Shown: in pieces, positions 46,881 through 54,770 of the stretch | Numbering within the stretch: the first letter of the stretch is position 1 | How the letters are laid out: the number at the start of each line of letters is the position of its first letter | Assembly: GCF_014650335.1 (NCBI RefSeq) | Contig: NZ_BMUT01000002.1 | Coordinates: forward strand, 509,288-573,287 | Length of the DNA: 64,000 nt | Source of the DNA: Streptomyces hiroshimensis | GTDB lineage: Bacteria > Actinomycetota > Actinomycetes > Streptomycetales > Streptomycetaceae | Direction: 5' to 3' | Notes under the pieces: model-generated | The model's database searches: none | What the model was told of the DNA's origin: nothing | Seen by the model: the letters and a program-made list of their open reading frames with translations, nothing else | Made by a program: the position numbers and the translations under genes

Positions 46881-47456
46881 ATGGGCGTCACGCTCGCCAA
46901 GGGAGGCAATGTCTCCCTCTCCAAGGCCGCACCCAACCTCACCAATGTGACCGTCGGTCTCGGCTGGGACGCGCGCTCCACCACCGGAGCCCCCTTCGAC
47001 CTCGACGCCAGCGCCCTGCTGTGCGCCACGGGCCGGGTGCTCGGCGACGAGTACTTCGTCTTCTACAACAACCTCAAGAGCCCCGAGGGCTCCGTCGAAC
47101 ACACTGGCGACAATCTCACCGGTGAGGGTGAAGGCGACGACGAGACGATCCTGGTCGACCTCACCCAGGTCCCGGCCGCCTGCGACAAGATCGTCTTCCC
47201 GGTCAGCATCCACGACGCCGATGTCCGCGGCCAGAGCTTCGGCCAGGTCAGCAACGCGTACATCCGTGTCGTCAACCAGGCCGACGGCACCGAGCTCGCC
47301 CGCTACGACCTCAGCGAGGACGCCTCCAGCGAGACGGCGATGATCTTCGGTGAGGTCTACCGCTACGGCGGCGAGTGGAAGTTCAGGGCGGTGGGACAGG
47401 GGTACGCATCGGGCTTGCGCGGCATCGCCCTAGACTTCGGGGTCAACGTTTCGTAA
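46881..47456 (+). CDS. terD: TerD-family stress protein, copy 2
   Basis: This 191-residue paralogue of the preceding protein has the same landmarks ([44 protein letters not shown]). Unlike copy 1 it has two cysteines (LLCATG, PAACDKI), which could be redox- or metal-sensitive. The ATG follows GGGGAGGAAAC. The DUF475 membrane protein starts 49 bp later, so both may be on one transcript. Confidence 0.95.
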   Translation: MGVTLAKGGNVSLSKAAPNLTNVTVGLGWDARSTTGAPFDLDASALLCATGRVLGDEYFVFYNNLKSPEGSVEHTGDNLTGEGEGDDETILVDLTQVPAACDKIVFPVSIHDADVRGQSFGQVSNAYIRVVNQADGTELARYDLSEDASSETAMIFGEVYRYGGEWKFRAVGQGYASGLRGIALDFGVNVS

Positions 47457-47505
47457 AGCCGCGCACGGCGCGGGGGAAACCCCATAACGAAGGATTGGGT
47501 AGCCA

Positions 47506-48666
47506 GTGCTCCTGAAAACCTTTGGTTGGTCGTTCGCCATCACGGCGGCCGGACTGGCCTTGGCCGGTGTTCTCTGGGGGTGGCAGGGGCTCGCGATCGT
47601 CGCGATACTGTCCGTCCTCGAGATCTCGCTCTCGTTCGACAATGCGGTCATCAATGCCGGAATCCTCCGGAAGATGAACCCGTTCTGGCAGAAGATGTTC
47701 CTGACCCTGGGCATCCTCATCGCCGTCTTCGGTATGAGGCTGGTGTTCCCGGTCGTCATCGTCGCCATCACGGCGAAGCTGGGGCCGATCGAAGCGGTCA
47801 AGGTCGCCATTCAGGATCACGACCGGTACGAGGCGCTGGTCACCAGCGCCCACCCGGCCATCGCCGCATTCGGTGGCATGTTCCTGCTGATGATCTTCCT
47901 GGACTTCATCTTCGAGGACCGGGACATCAAGTGGCTCGCCTGGCTGGAGAAGCCGCTCGCCAAGCTCGGCAAGCTGGACACCCTCTCCGTCGTCGTCTCC
48001 CTGGTCGTCCTGATCATCGCCGCCACCACCTTCGCCACCGCCGTTCCGGTGCACGACGGTGAGGGCACGATCGACAAGGCCTCGACGGTCCTGCTCGCCG
48101 GAATCGGCGGTCTGGTGACGTATCTGATCGTCGGCGGCATCTCCGGCTACTTCGAGGAGCGCCTGGAAGAGGACGAAGACGAGGACGAGGGCGACGAGGG
48201 CGCGGGCGGGAAGAGCGGGGCCGAGGCCGCGAAGAAGGGCGGCGGCTCGGTCGTCGGCCTCGCCGGCAAGGCCGCCTTCTTCATGTTCCTCTACCTCGAG
48301 GTCATCGACGCCTCCTTCTCCTTCGACGGTGTCATCGGCGCCTTCGCCATCACCAACGACATCTTCGTGATGGCCCTCGGTCTCGGCATCGGCGCCATGT
48401 ACATCCGGTCCCTGACGGTCTTCCTCGTCCGCAAGGGGACCCTGGACGACTACGTCTATCTCGAGCACGGCGCGCACTACGCCATCGGCGCCCTCGCCGT
48501 CATCCTGATCGCCAGCATCAAGTACGAGATCCCCGAGGTCGTCACCGGTCTCATCGGTGTGGTCCTCATCGGGCTGTCGTTCTTCTCCTCCGTGGTGCGC
48601 AACCGCAGCGAGGCGGAGGGCGGCAGCGACTCCGGCGCCAAGTCGGAAGTCGCTTCCGGGGTGTGA
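47506..48666 (+). CDS. DUF475/TerC-like integral membrane protein
   Basis: This 386-residue protein has about eight to nine transmembrane helices. Two TerC-type motifs, LEISLSFDNAVINAG (residues 37-51) and IDASFSFDGVIGAFA (about 268-282), place acidic residues inside the membrane, as in metal-handling TerC proteins. A highly acidic loop (EEDEDEDEGDEG) lies between the halves. It is the likely membrane partner of the TerD proteins upstream. The GTG start lacks a strong ribosome-binding site. NCBI usually calls the family DUF475. Confidence 0.9.
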   Translation: MLLKTFGWSFAITAAGLALAGVLWGWQGLAIVAILSVLEISLSFDNAVINAGILRKMNPFWQKMFLTLGILIAVFGMRLVFPVVIVAITAKLGPIEAVKVAIQDHDRYEALVTSAHPAIAAFGGMFLLMIFLDFIFEDRDIKWLAWLEKPLAKLGKLDTLSVVVSLVVLIIAATTFATAVPVHDGEGTIDKASTVLLAGIGGLVTYLIVGGISGYFEERLEEDEDEDEGDEGAGGKSGAEAAKKGGGSVVGLAGKAAFFMFLYLEVIDASFSFDGVIGAFAITNDIFVMALGLGIGAMYIRSLTVFLVRKGTLDDYVYLEHGAHYAIGALAVILIASIKYEIPEVVTGLIGVVLIGLSFFSSVVRNRSEAEGGSDSGAKSEVASGV

Positions 48667-48748
48667 CCCGTCCCCTCCGGGATGGGCCCCGGCTTTGCGG
48701 GGTGTGACCCATCCTTTGCGGGGTGTCACCCTTCCCGGGGTGTGACCC
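48657..48748. repeat. Four copies of CGGGGTGTGACCC after DUF475
   Basis: Copies at 48657-48669, 48698-48710, 48719-48731 (one change, GTGTCACCC) and 48736-48748. The first overlaps the DUF475 stop codon. The spacings of 41, 21 and 17 bp are irregular. The array is before the TerA-like gene and could be a regulator-binding cluster or replication slippage. Confidence 0.85.
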
Positions 48749-48772
48749 TGGCACATTTGAGGAACGCTCTCA

Positions 48773-48810
48773 GCGGGGCGGTCGTGAGGCTCACCTCACG
48801 GCCGCCCCGC
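48773..48810. terminator. Strong hairpin between DUF475 and the TerA-like gene
   Basis: GCGGGGCGGTCGTGAGG pairs with CCTCACGGCCGCCCCGC (17 bp, one G-T pair) around CTCA. Confidence 0.85.
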
Positions 48811-48854
48811 GGCAGTTGAGCGGGAATGTGCAAAAAGGGTGGGGGTTGGTTCTC

Positions 48855-49598
48855 ATGGCGGTCTGGGACAGGTTCTTCAGCAACTGGGGGCGCGCGGCCG
48901 CGCAGCAGCTCGACTTCGGCGGTGCCAACGGCGCCGTCGAGCTGACCAAGCGTCATCCCTCGTTCTCGCTCACCAAACAGGGGGCCGTCACCGGCAATCT
49001 GCGGGTCAACCTCTCCTGGCGGATGCGCACCTCGGACTTCGGCGACCGTCCCGGCCGCGTCCAGGGCCTGCGGCACCCGATGCGTAAATTCCGGCCCGAG
49101 ATGGTGCAGGCGCAGGGCCCGGCCATGGTGAACGTCGACCTCGACCTCGCCTGCATGTACGAGCTCCAGGACGGCGCCAAAGGCGTGGTGCAGCCCCTCG
49201 GGAACATACTGGGCAGCATCAACAGCCCGCCGTACGTCCAGCTCAGCGGCGACGACAGGTTCGGCTCCGGGTCCGGCGAGACGATCTACATCAACATGGA
49301 CCACCGCGCCGAGATCAAGCGACTGCTGATCTTCGTCTACATCTACGACGGCACCCCGGCGTTCGACCGTACGCACGCCATGGTGACGCTCTACCCCGGC
49401 AACGGCCCCCGGATCGAGATCGCGCTCGACGAGCGGGCGCCGGAGGCGCGGTCGTGCGCCGTGGTGATGCTGGAGAACGTCAAGGGCGAGATCCTGCTGC
49501 GGCGCGAGATGAAGTACGTGTATGGGTTCCAGGCGGAGCTGGACCGGCTGTACGGGTGGGGGTTGCAGTGGGGGAGGGGGTACAAGACGAAGGTGTGA
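48855..49598 (+). CDS. TerA-like stress protein
   Basis: This 247-residue protein belongs to the TerD superfamily in its TerA-like branch. The core is VNLSWRMRTSDFGDRPGRVQGLRHP, LDLACMYELQDGAKGVVQPLGN and LSGDDRFGSGSGETIYINMDHRAEIKRLLIFVYIYDG. It lacks the [13 protein letters not shown]a loop of TerD. The ATG start is chosen because homologous sequence begins at MAVWDRFFSNWG. It has no membrane segment. It probably acts with the TerD/DUF475 set. Confidence 0.85.
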   Translation: MAVWDRFFSNWGRAAAQQLDFGGANGAVELTKRHPSFSLTKQGAVTGNLRVNLSWRMRTSDFGDRPGRVQGLRHPMRKFRPEMVQAQGPAMVNVDLDLACMYELQDGAKGVVQPLGNILGSINSPPYVQLSGDDRFGSGSGETIYINMDHRAEIKRLLIFVYIYDGTPAFDRTHAMVTLYPGNGPRIEIALDERAPEARSCAVVMLENVKGEILLRREMKYVYGFQAELDRLYGWGLQWGRGYKTKV

Positions 49599-49633
49599 GC
49601 CTGGCGTCCCGCGGTGCGGGGGGCCGTAAAAAA

Positions 49634-49683
49634 TTCAGCCCGTCCGGCGCTTGAGGACCGGGGTCCGGGGCAGAGCCCCGGGA
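49634..49683. repeat. Streptomyces-type dispersed element between convergent genes
   Basis: The segment starting TTCAGCCCGTCCGGCGCTTG and ending in the hairpin CCGGGGC-AGA-GCCCCGG resembles an element that I recall as very frequent between Streptomyces genes. Here it probably ends transcription from both the TerA-like and the minus-strand TerD gene. Confidence 0.75.
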
Positions 49684-49694
49684 CGGTGCTGCGG

Positions 49695-50624
49695 TCAGCG
49701 GTTCGGCAGGAACTGCGGCCCTTGCGGCGGCAGCCGGAAGGCCGGATCCGGCACCGGCCGGTACGGCGGCGGATACCCGTAGGCCGGTGCGCCCGTGGGT
49801 GCGCCCGCGGGCGCGGGCTGCTGCGGGTAGCCGTACGCCGGCTGGGGCGTCGGCTGAGGAGCCGGCTGCGGCGGTGCCACCGGCGGGATGGGGGGCGGTG
49901 GCGGGTAGCCGTATCCGCCCTGCGGCTGCGGCTGCGGCTGAGGCGTCGGCTGCGGCGCCGTCGTCGGCTCAGACGTGTGCACCGGCTCGGACGCCGGCGC
50001 CGGCCCCGGTACGTTCGTCGGCGCGGGCGCAGCCGCCCCCGTCGGCGCGGGCGCGGACGCCCCCTCCTCGGACTCGTCGACCGAGATCCCGAACTCCGTG
50101 GCCAGTCCGACCAGCCCCGAGGCGTAGCCCTGCCCCAGCGCCCGGAACTTCCAGCCCTCCCCGCGCCGGTAGAGCTCCCCGCAGATCATCGCGGTCTCCG
50201 AGCCCGTCTCCGGCTGGACCTCGAACAGTGCGAGCGGCTCCCCGGACTGGCCCGGCGGGACCGCCGCTGCGTCGTAGACCAGGACGCACAGGTCCCGTAC
50301 CTGGCCGAAGTCGCCGCCGTCCGCCGAGGCGGCCAGCACGACCCGCTGCACCGAGGGCTCCAGCGCGGTCAGGTCGGTCTCGATCGCGTCCGTCAAGCCC
50401 TCGACCAGTCGTTTCTTGGGCAGATGGCGGACGGCGCCGGAGGGGTGGCGCGGCTGGTTGTAGAAGACGAAGTCCTCGTCCGAGCGGACGCGGCCCTCCT
50501 CGCCCACGAGCAGGGCGGAGGCATCCACGTCCGGGACGCCCGGGCCGGGGGTCCAGCGCAGTACGGCCCGCACGGCGCGGGCGTCCAGCGGGATGTTCGA
50601 CCCCTTCAGCATGGCGTGCGTCAT
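49695..50624 (-). CDS. TerD-domain protein with Pro/Gln/Tyr-rich tail
   Basis: This 309-residue protein has an N-terminal TerD domain (residues 1-190; [55 protein letters not shown]). A ~115-residue low-complexity tail follows, with repeated PxPQP, YGYP and PAP units. The acidic Ca-binding loop seen in the two classical TerD copies is replaced by RHLPKKRLVEGLTD, so calcium binding is doubtful. It faces the biosynthetic operon divergently. Tails of this type may promote self-association or membrane-proximal clustering. Confidence 0.9.
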   Translation of the reverse strand: MTHAMLKGSNIPLDARAVRAVLRWTPGPGVPDVDASALLVGEEGRVRSDEDFVFYNQPRHPSGAVRHLPKKRLVEGLTDAIETDLTALEPSVQRVVLAASADGGDFGQVRDLCVLVYDAAAVPPGQSGEPLALFEVQPETGSETAMICGELYRRGEGWKFRALGQGYASGLVGLATEFGISVDESEEGASAPAPTGAAAPAPTNVPGPAPASEPVHTSEPTTAPQPTPQPQPQPQGGYGYPPPPPIPPVAPPQPAPQPTPQPAYGYPQQPAPAGAPTGAPAYGYPPPYRPVPDPAFRLPPQGPQFLPNR

Positions 50625-50783
50625 GTCCGCAATCCTGCCCTCCCACGGCTGCGAGGGACAACGCAGGGGGCAGTGGCGGTGCCGACGATCACGAAACCGG
50701 CACACGGCGCACCTGCCGGATCCCCGTGCTGACACTTTGGAGACTCATGTGGGGCCCCAGATTTTCATGCATTTGGGGAACTC

Positions 50784-50812
50784 TTGACCCGTCGCCGGAC
50801 GTACGATAATCG
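50784..50812 (+). promoter_or_regulatory. Sigma-HrdB-type promoter for the Ter biosynthetic operon
   Basis: TTGACC, 17-bp spacer, TAATCG, the best-matched vegetative promoter in the window. The start codon of the HpcH gene is 53 nt after the -10. The perfect palindrome TGGGGCCCCA at 50750-50759, upstream of the -35, is a candidate operator. Confidence 0.65.
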
Positions 50813-50865
50813 GCCACACTTCTGCCCGGACGAGCCGGTGGGAGGTCTGGTACGCGGGGAGAGTA

Positions 50866-52032
50866 ATGAGGCATTTCGAACACCTTGCGCCCTCAGTGCG
50901 GAATGGACTATTCCACCGGGAGCCGGTCGCCTTCGACGCCGGCTCCCCGGCCCGTACGCTCTCCGTCGCCCTCGGCGCCACGCTCTACAGCCCCGCCACG
51001 CGGCCGGCCCTCGCGGCGGACATCGCCAAGCAGGCCGAGCGCGGTGTCGTGTCCATGGTCCTCTGCCTGGAGGACTCCATAGGCGATCACGACGTCGTCG
51101 CCGCCGAGGAGAACCTCGTCCGGCAGTTCGCCGCCCTGGACGGGGCGGGCGGTCCCGTGCCCCTGCTCTTCATCCGGGTCCGCGAGCCCGGCCAGATCAC
51201 CGATCTCGTGCGGCGGCTCGGGCCCGCCGTCCGGCTGCTCTCCGGCTTCGTCCTGCCGAAGTTCACCGAGGAGCGGGGAGTCCCCTTCCTTGAGGCGCTC
51301 ACCGAGGCCGAAGCGGAGTGCGGGCGGCGGCTGTTCGCCATGCCGGTGCTGGAGTCGCCCGGACTGCTGCACCTGGAGACCCGGCGCGAGACCCTCGCCG
51401 GGATCGCCCGCACCGTCGACAAGTACCGCGGCCGCGTGCTCGCGCTGCGGCTCGGCGTGACCGACTTCTGCTCCGCGTACGGGCTGCGGCGGGCCCCTGA
51501 CATGACCGCTTACGACGTTCAGCTCGTCGCCTCCGTGATCGCCGATGTGGTGAATGTGCTGGGGCGGGCGGACGGCAGCGGGTTCACCGTTACAGGGCCT
51601 GTGTGGGAGTACTTCAGACAGCACGAGCGGATGTTCAAGCCGCAGCTGCGGCGGACGCCCTTCGCCGGGCCCGCGGAGGAGCTGCGCACCGCCCTCATCG
51701 AGCACGACATGGACGGGCTCCTGCGGGAGATCCAGCTCGACCGGGCGAACGGGCTTCAGGGCAAGACGTGCATTCATCCTTCGCATGTTGCCCCTGTGCA
51801 TGCCCTGTCTGTGGTGAGCCATGAGGAGTTCAGCGATGCGCAGGACATTTTGCGGCCCGAGCGGGACGGGGGCGGAGTGCTGCGGTCCGCCTACACGAAC
51901 AAGATGAACGAAGTGAAGCCGCACCGGGCCTGGGCCGAGCGGATCATGCTGCGCGCCGAGGTGTTCGGCGTCGCGCGGGAGGACGTGAGCTTTGTGGAGC
52001 TGCTGGCGGCGAGTGTGGGGGCGGGCGCGTGA
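50866..52032 (+). CDS. HpcH/HpaI aldolase / CitE-like lyase (Ter-associated)
   Basis: This 388-residue TIM-barrel lyase is of the citrate-lyase-beta type. SMVLCLEDSIGDHDV supplies a metal-binding acidic pair and GFVLPKFTE the Mg2+-proximal region. FAMPVLESPGLLHLE and LRLGVTDFCSAYGLRR are the remaining core strands. The family makes or breaks C-C bonds next to a carboxylate. This long branch with GKTCIHPSHVAPVHAL near the C-terminus is the one linked to ter genes. It is the first gene of a three-gene operon with 4-bp overlaps. Confidence 0.88.
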   Translation: MRHFEHLAPSVRNGLFHREPVAFDAGSPARTLSVALGATLYSPATRPALAADIAKQAERGVVSMVLCLEDSIGDHDVVAAEENLVRQFAALDGAGGPVPLLFIRVREPGQITDLVRRLGPAVRLLSGFVLPKFTEERGVPFLEALTEAEAECGRRLFAMPVLESPGLLHLETRRETLAGIARTVDKYRGRVLALRLGVTDFCSAYGLRRAPDMTAYDVQLVASVIADVVNVLGRADGSGFTVTGPVWEYFRQHERMFKPQLRRTPFAGPAEELRTALIEHDMDGLLREIQLDRANGLQGKTCIHPSHVAPVHALSVVSHEEFSDAQDILRPERDGGGVLRSAYTNKMNEVKPHRAWAERIMLRAEVFGVAREDVSFVELLAASVGAGA

Positions 52033-54770
52033 GCGCTGTGTGGTCGGGGCGGTGGGTTGCGGACCGGCTGGGGGTCTCGCTGGACGGTGACGCGCAGCTG
52101 GAAGGCCTTCTCGGGCTCGCGCTGCGGCGCAATCCGAAGCGGGCGCATCTGCTGGTGTCCAACGTGCTGGGCAAGCACGTGCCGGCGCGTCCGGCGGTGG
52201 TGTACGAGTCCGGAGCGGGGCTCGGGCGGCGGGTGCGGGCGCTGCTGGGCGAGGCGGAGGCGGCGCGGGCCGTCGTCCTCGGGTACGCCGAGACGGCCAC
52301 GGGGCTCGGGCATGCCGTGGCGGACGGGCTGGGGCTTGCGCCGTATCTGCACTCGACGCGGCGGGCCGTGGCGGGCGTCGCCCCGGTCGGGGGCTTCGAG
52401 GAGGAGCACAGCCACGCGACGTCGCACCTGCTGCTGCCCGAGGATGCGGGGTTGCTGGGCGGGGACGGGCCGCTTGTCCTGGTGGACGACGAGTTCTCCA
52501 CGGGGCGGACGGTTCTGAACACGATTGCGGCGCTGCACGCGGGGTTTCCGCGGTCGCGGTACGTGGTCGTTGCGCTGGTCGACATGCGGTCGGCGGAGGA
52601 CCGGGGGCGGCTGGAGGCTTTCGCGGCGGAGCTGGGTGCCCGGGTGGACCTGATCGCTCTGGCTTCGGGGACGGTGCGGCTGCCGGAGGGGGTGCTGGAG
52701 CGGGGGCAGGAGCTGGTTGCGGAGTGGGAGCGGGAGGCGGCTGCGGCTGCGGGTGCGTCCGGGGTCCGGTGCCGGGGGCTCCGGGGTGGGGGTCCGGGGC
52801 CGTATATTTACGGGCCGGCGCCCCGGACGTCACGGGCACCGGCGATTGGCCCACAAATACACGTCAGCGCCCCGGACCCCCACCCCTGCGCCCCCGCCAC
52901 CTCCCGCGCAGACCTCCCCTGGCCGCCCGGAGTCCCGGACGGCGCCCGCCACGGCTTCACCCCGGAACAGAGGGAGAGGCTGGAAGCCGCCCTACCGGCC
53001 ATGGCCGCCCGCCTTGGCGCCACCTTGGTTGTGGGCAATCGCGCCGACCTCACCACCCTGGTTGTGGGCAATCGTGCCGACCTCACCACCCTGGTTGTGG
53101 GCAATCGTGCCGACCTCACCACCCTGGTTGTGGGCAATCGTGCCGCTGGGGCGGCACGGGTGGGCACAACCGCACCCGCAGACGGCAATGGTGCTCAGCC
53201 CCCGCTAAGGGAAGCCGCACCCGCAGGCGACAACGGCGGCACCCCGCGCCGCATCCTCGTCCTCGGTAACGAGGAGTTGATGTACGTACCCCTGCGCCTC
53301 GCCGCGGCGCTGGACGACGTCCTCGACGGCGCCGAGGTCTTCTTCTCGACGACCACCCGGTCACCCGTCCTGCCCGTGGACGACCCGGGCTACGCGATCC
53401 GATCGCGGATCACCTTCCCCGCACACGACGCCCCGGACGACGGCCCGGGCGACCGCTACGCGTACAACGTGGCGGGCGCCGGCTTCGACGCAGTCGTCGT
53501 CGTGGTCGACTCCCGTGGCGATACGCCCGAACTCCACGCCCCCGGCGGCCTGCTCGACGCAGTCGCCCCGCATACCGGCCAGGTGCTGCTGGCCGTCGTT
53601 CCCTCCTACGTTCCCGAGGTCGCTTCCTCCATGCCCGAACCGCTCAGAGGCCCCGCCTTCTCCTCCTACGAGCCGGAGGACGTCGGCTGGCTCCTCCAGG
53701 ACCTGTCCGGTGTCGAGCTGGAGGCGCCCACCGAGGAGCGGGAGGAGGCCATTCAGAGCGGTGGCGCGCACTACGCCGAGTCGCTGCCCGTCGAGTACCA
53801 GCCGAGCGAGCAGTACCAGGCGCTCTTCCACGCCGCCCTGAAGACGTCGGCGCGGCGTATGGCCCGTGCCGTCGGGGCCGTCACCGAGACCGTGCTCGCC
53901 GAGCGTTCGCCCCGGCCGGTGCTCGTCTCGCTGGCCCGGGCCGGGACGCCCGTCGGTGTGCTGATGCGCCGCTGGGCGCGGCACGCGCACGGTCTGGACC
54001 TGCCCCACTACGCGGTCTCCATCGTGCGGGGCCGGGGCATCGACCGTGTCGCCCTGCGCTGGCTGGCCGAGCACCACGACCCCCGTGACGTCGTTTTCGT
54101 GGACGGCTGGACGGGCAAGGGGGCGATCACCCGTGAACTCGCCGAGGCGCTGGAGGAGTTCCCCGGATTCGACCCGCGGATCGCCGTGCTGGCCGACCCG
54201 GGGCAGTGCGTGGACACCTACGGCACCCGGGACGACTTCCTCATCCCGTCCGCCTGTCTCAACTCGACCGTTTCCGGGCTGATCTCCCGTACCGTCCTGC
54301 GTGCCGACCTGGTGGGGCCGCAGGACTTCCACGGGGCGAAGTTCTACGGCGAGCTGGCCGGGGCCGATGTGTCCCGGGCCTTCCTCGACGTCGTCGCCGG
54401 CCGTTTCGGCGAGGTGGGGGAGGACGTCGCGCGGGACGCCAAGGAGCTGGCCGCCGCCGACCGGACGCCCACCTGGGCGGGCTGGGCGGCCGTGGAGCGG
54501 ATCAGCGAGGAGTACGGCATTCACGACGTCAACCTCGTCAAGCCGGGGGTGGGGGAGACCACCCGCGTGCTGTTGCGCCGTGTCCCGTGGAAGATCCTCG
54601 CCCAGCGCGGGGCCGGGGCGGATCTGGACCACGTGCGGCTGCTCGCCGGGCAGCGGGGCGTGCCCGTCGAGGAGGTGGACGGGCTGCCGTACAGCTGCGT
54701 CGGCCTCATCCACCCCCGCTACACCCGCGGCGCCACCGGCGCCGACGGCAAGGCGGTGACGGGCCGGTGA
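52029..54770 (+). CDS. Fused phosphoribosyltransferase protein (PRTase_2-TRSP + StiP/PRTase_1-PELOTA)
   Basis: This 913-residue protein joins two units I know as separate Pfam families. The N-half is a PRTase_2 domain with the PRPP loop LVLVDDEFSTGRTVL (~149-163) followed by a TRSP domain (~296-570; PRRILVLGNEELMYVPLRLA, TRSPVLPVDDPGYAIRS). The C-half is a StiP/PRTase_1 domain (~580-800), with a second PRPP-like loop DVVFVDGWTGKGAITREL (~686) and a Cys in SACLNSTVSGLISRTVL (~742). A PELOTA-like RNA-binding end follows (NLVKPGVGETTRVLLRRVPWK). The linker and TRSP region contain translated inverted repeats. The inferred role is making a nucleoside-like metabolite in the Ter response. Confidence 0.85.
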   Translation: MSAVWSGRWVADRLGVSLDGDAQLEGLLGLALRRNPKRAHLLVSNVLGKHVPARPAVVYESGAGLGRRVRALLGEAEAARAVVLGYAETATGLGHAVADGLGLAPYLHSTRRAVAGVAPVGGFEEEHSHATSHLLLPEDAGLLGGDGPLVLVDDEFSTGRTVLNTIAALHAGFPRSRYVVVALVDMRSAEDRGRLEAFAAELGARVDLIALASGTVRLPEGVLERGQELVAEWEREAAAAAGASGVRCRGLRGGGPGPYIYGPAPRTSRAPAIGPQIHVSAPDPHPCAPATSRADLPWPPGVPDGARHGFTPEQRERLEAALPAMAARLGATLVVGNRADLTTLVVGNRADLTTLVVGNRADLTTLVVGNRAAGAARVGTTAPADGNGAQPPLREAAPAGDNGGTPRRILVLGNEELMYVPLRLAAALDDVLDGAEVFFSTTTRSPVLPVDDPGYAIRSRITFPAHDAPDDGPGDRYAYNVAGAGFDAVVVVVDSRGDTPELHAPGGLLDAVAPHTGQVLLAVVPSYVPEVASSMPEPLRGPAFSSYEPEDVGWLLQDLSGVELEAPTEEREEAIQSGGAHYAESLPVEYQPSEQYQALFHAALKTSARRMARAVGAVTETVLAERSPRPVLVSLARAGTPVGVLMRRWARHAHGLDLPHYAVSIVRGRGIDRVALRWLAEHHDPRDVVFVDGWTGKGAITRELAEALEEFPGFDPRIAVLADPGQCVDTYGTRDDFLIPSACLNSTVSGLISRTVLRADLVGPQDFHGAKFYGELAGADVSRAFLDVVAGRFGEVGEDVARDAKELAAADRTPTWAGWAAVERISEEYGIHDVNLVKPGVGETTRVLLRRVPWKILAQRGAGADLDHVRLLAGQRGVPVEEVDGLPYSCVGLIHPRYTRGATGADGKAVTGR
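52783..52886. repeat. Large inverted repeat translated in the PRTase linker
   Basis: An 18-bp perfect arm pair, GGGGTGGGGGTCCGGGGC (52783-52800) and its complement (52869-52886), encloses a 68-bp loop. The loop half GGCACCGG also pairs with CCGGTGCC just outside the left arm (52766-52773). The element encodes residues ~252-286 in the linker before the TRSP domain. Confidence 0.88.
53022..53171. repeat. 33-bp in-frame tandem repeats ending in a 46-bp palindrome, inside the TRSP domain
   Basis: Three full 33-bp units start at 53022, 53055 and 53088, with a partial fourth at 53121. Each encodes the 11-mer TLVVGNRADLT. The last unit runs into a 46-bp palindrome (53126-53171) with outer arms GGTTGTG/CACAACC and inner arms GTGCCGC/GCGGCAC. 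The repeated unit contains the left part of that palindrome. The block interrupts the TRSP domain between a helix (RERLEAALPAMAARLG) and the strand RRILVLGNEE. Confidence 0.92.

Noticed and set aside
53022..53171. CRISPR-like array
   Set aside because: Units are contiguous without spacers and keep the coding frame; no cas genes are present.
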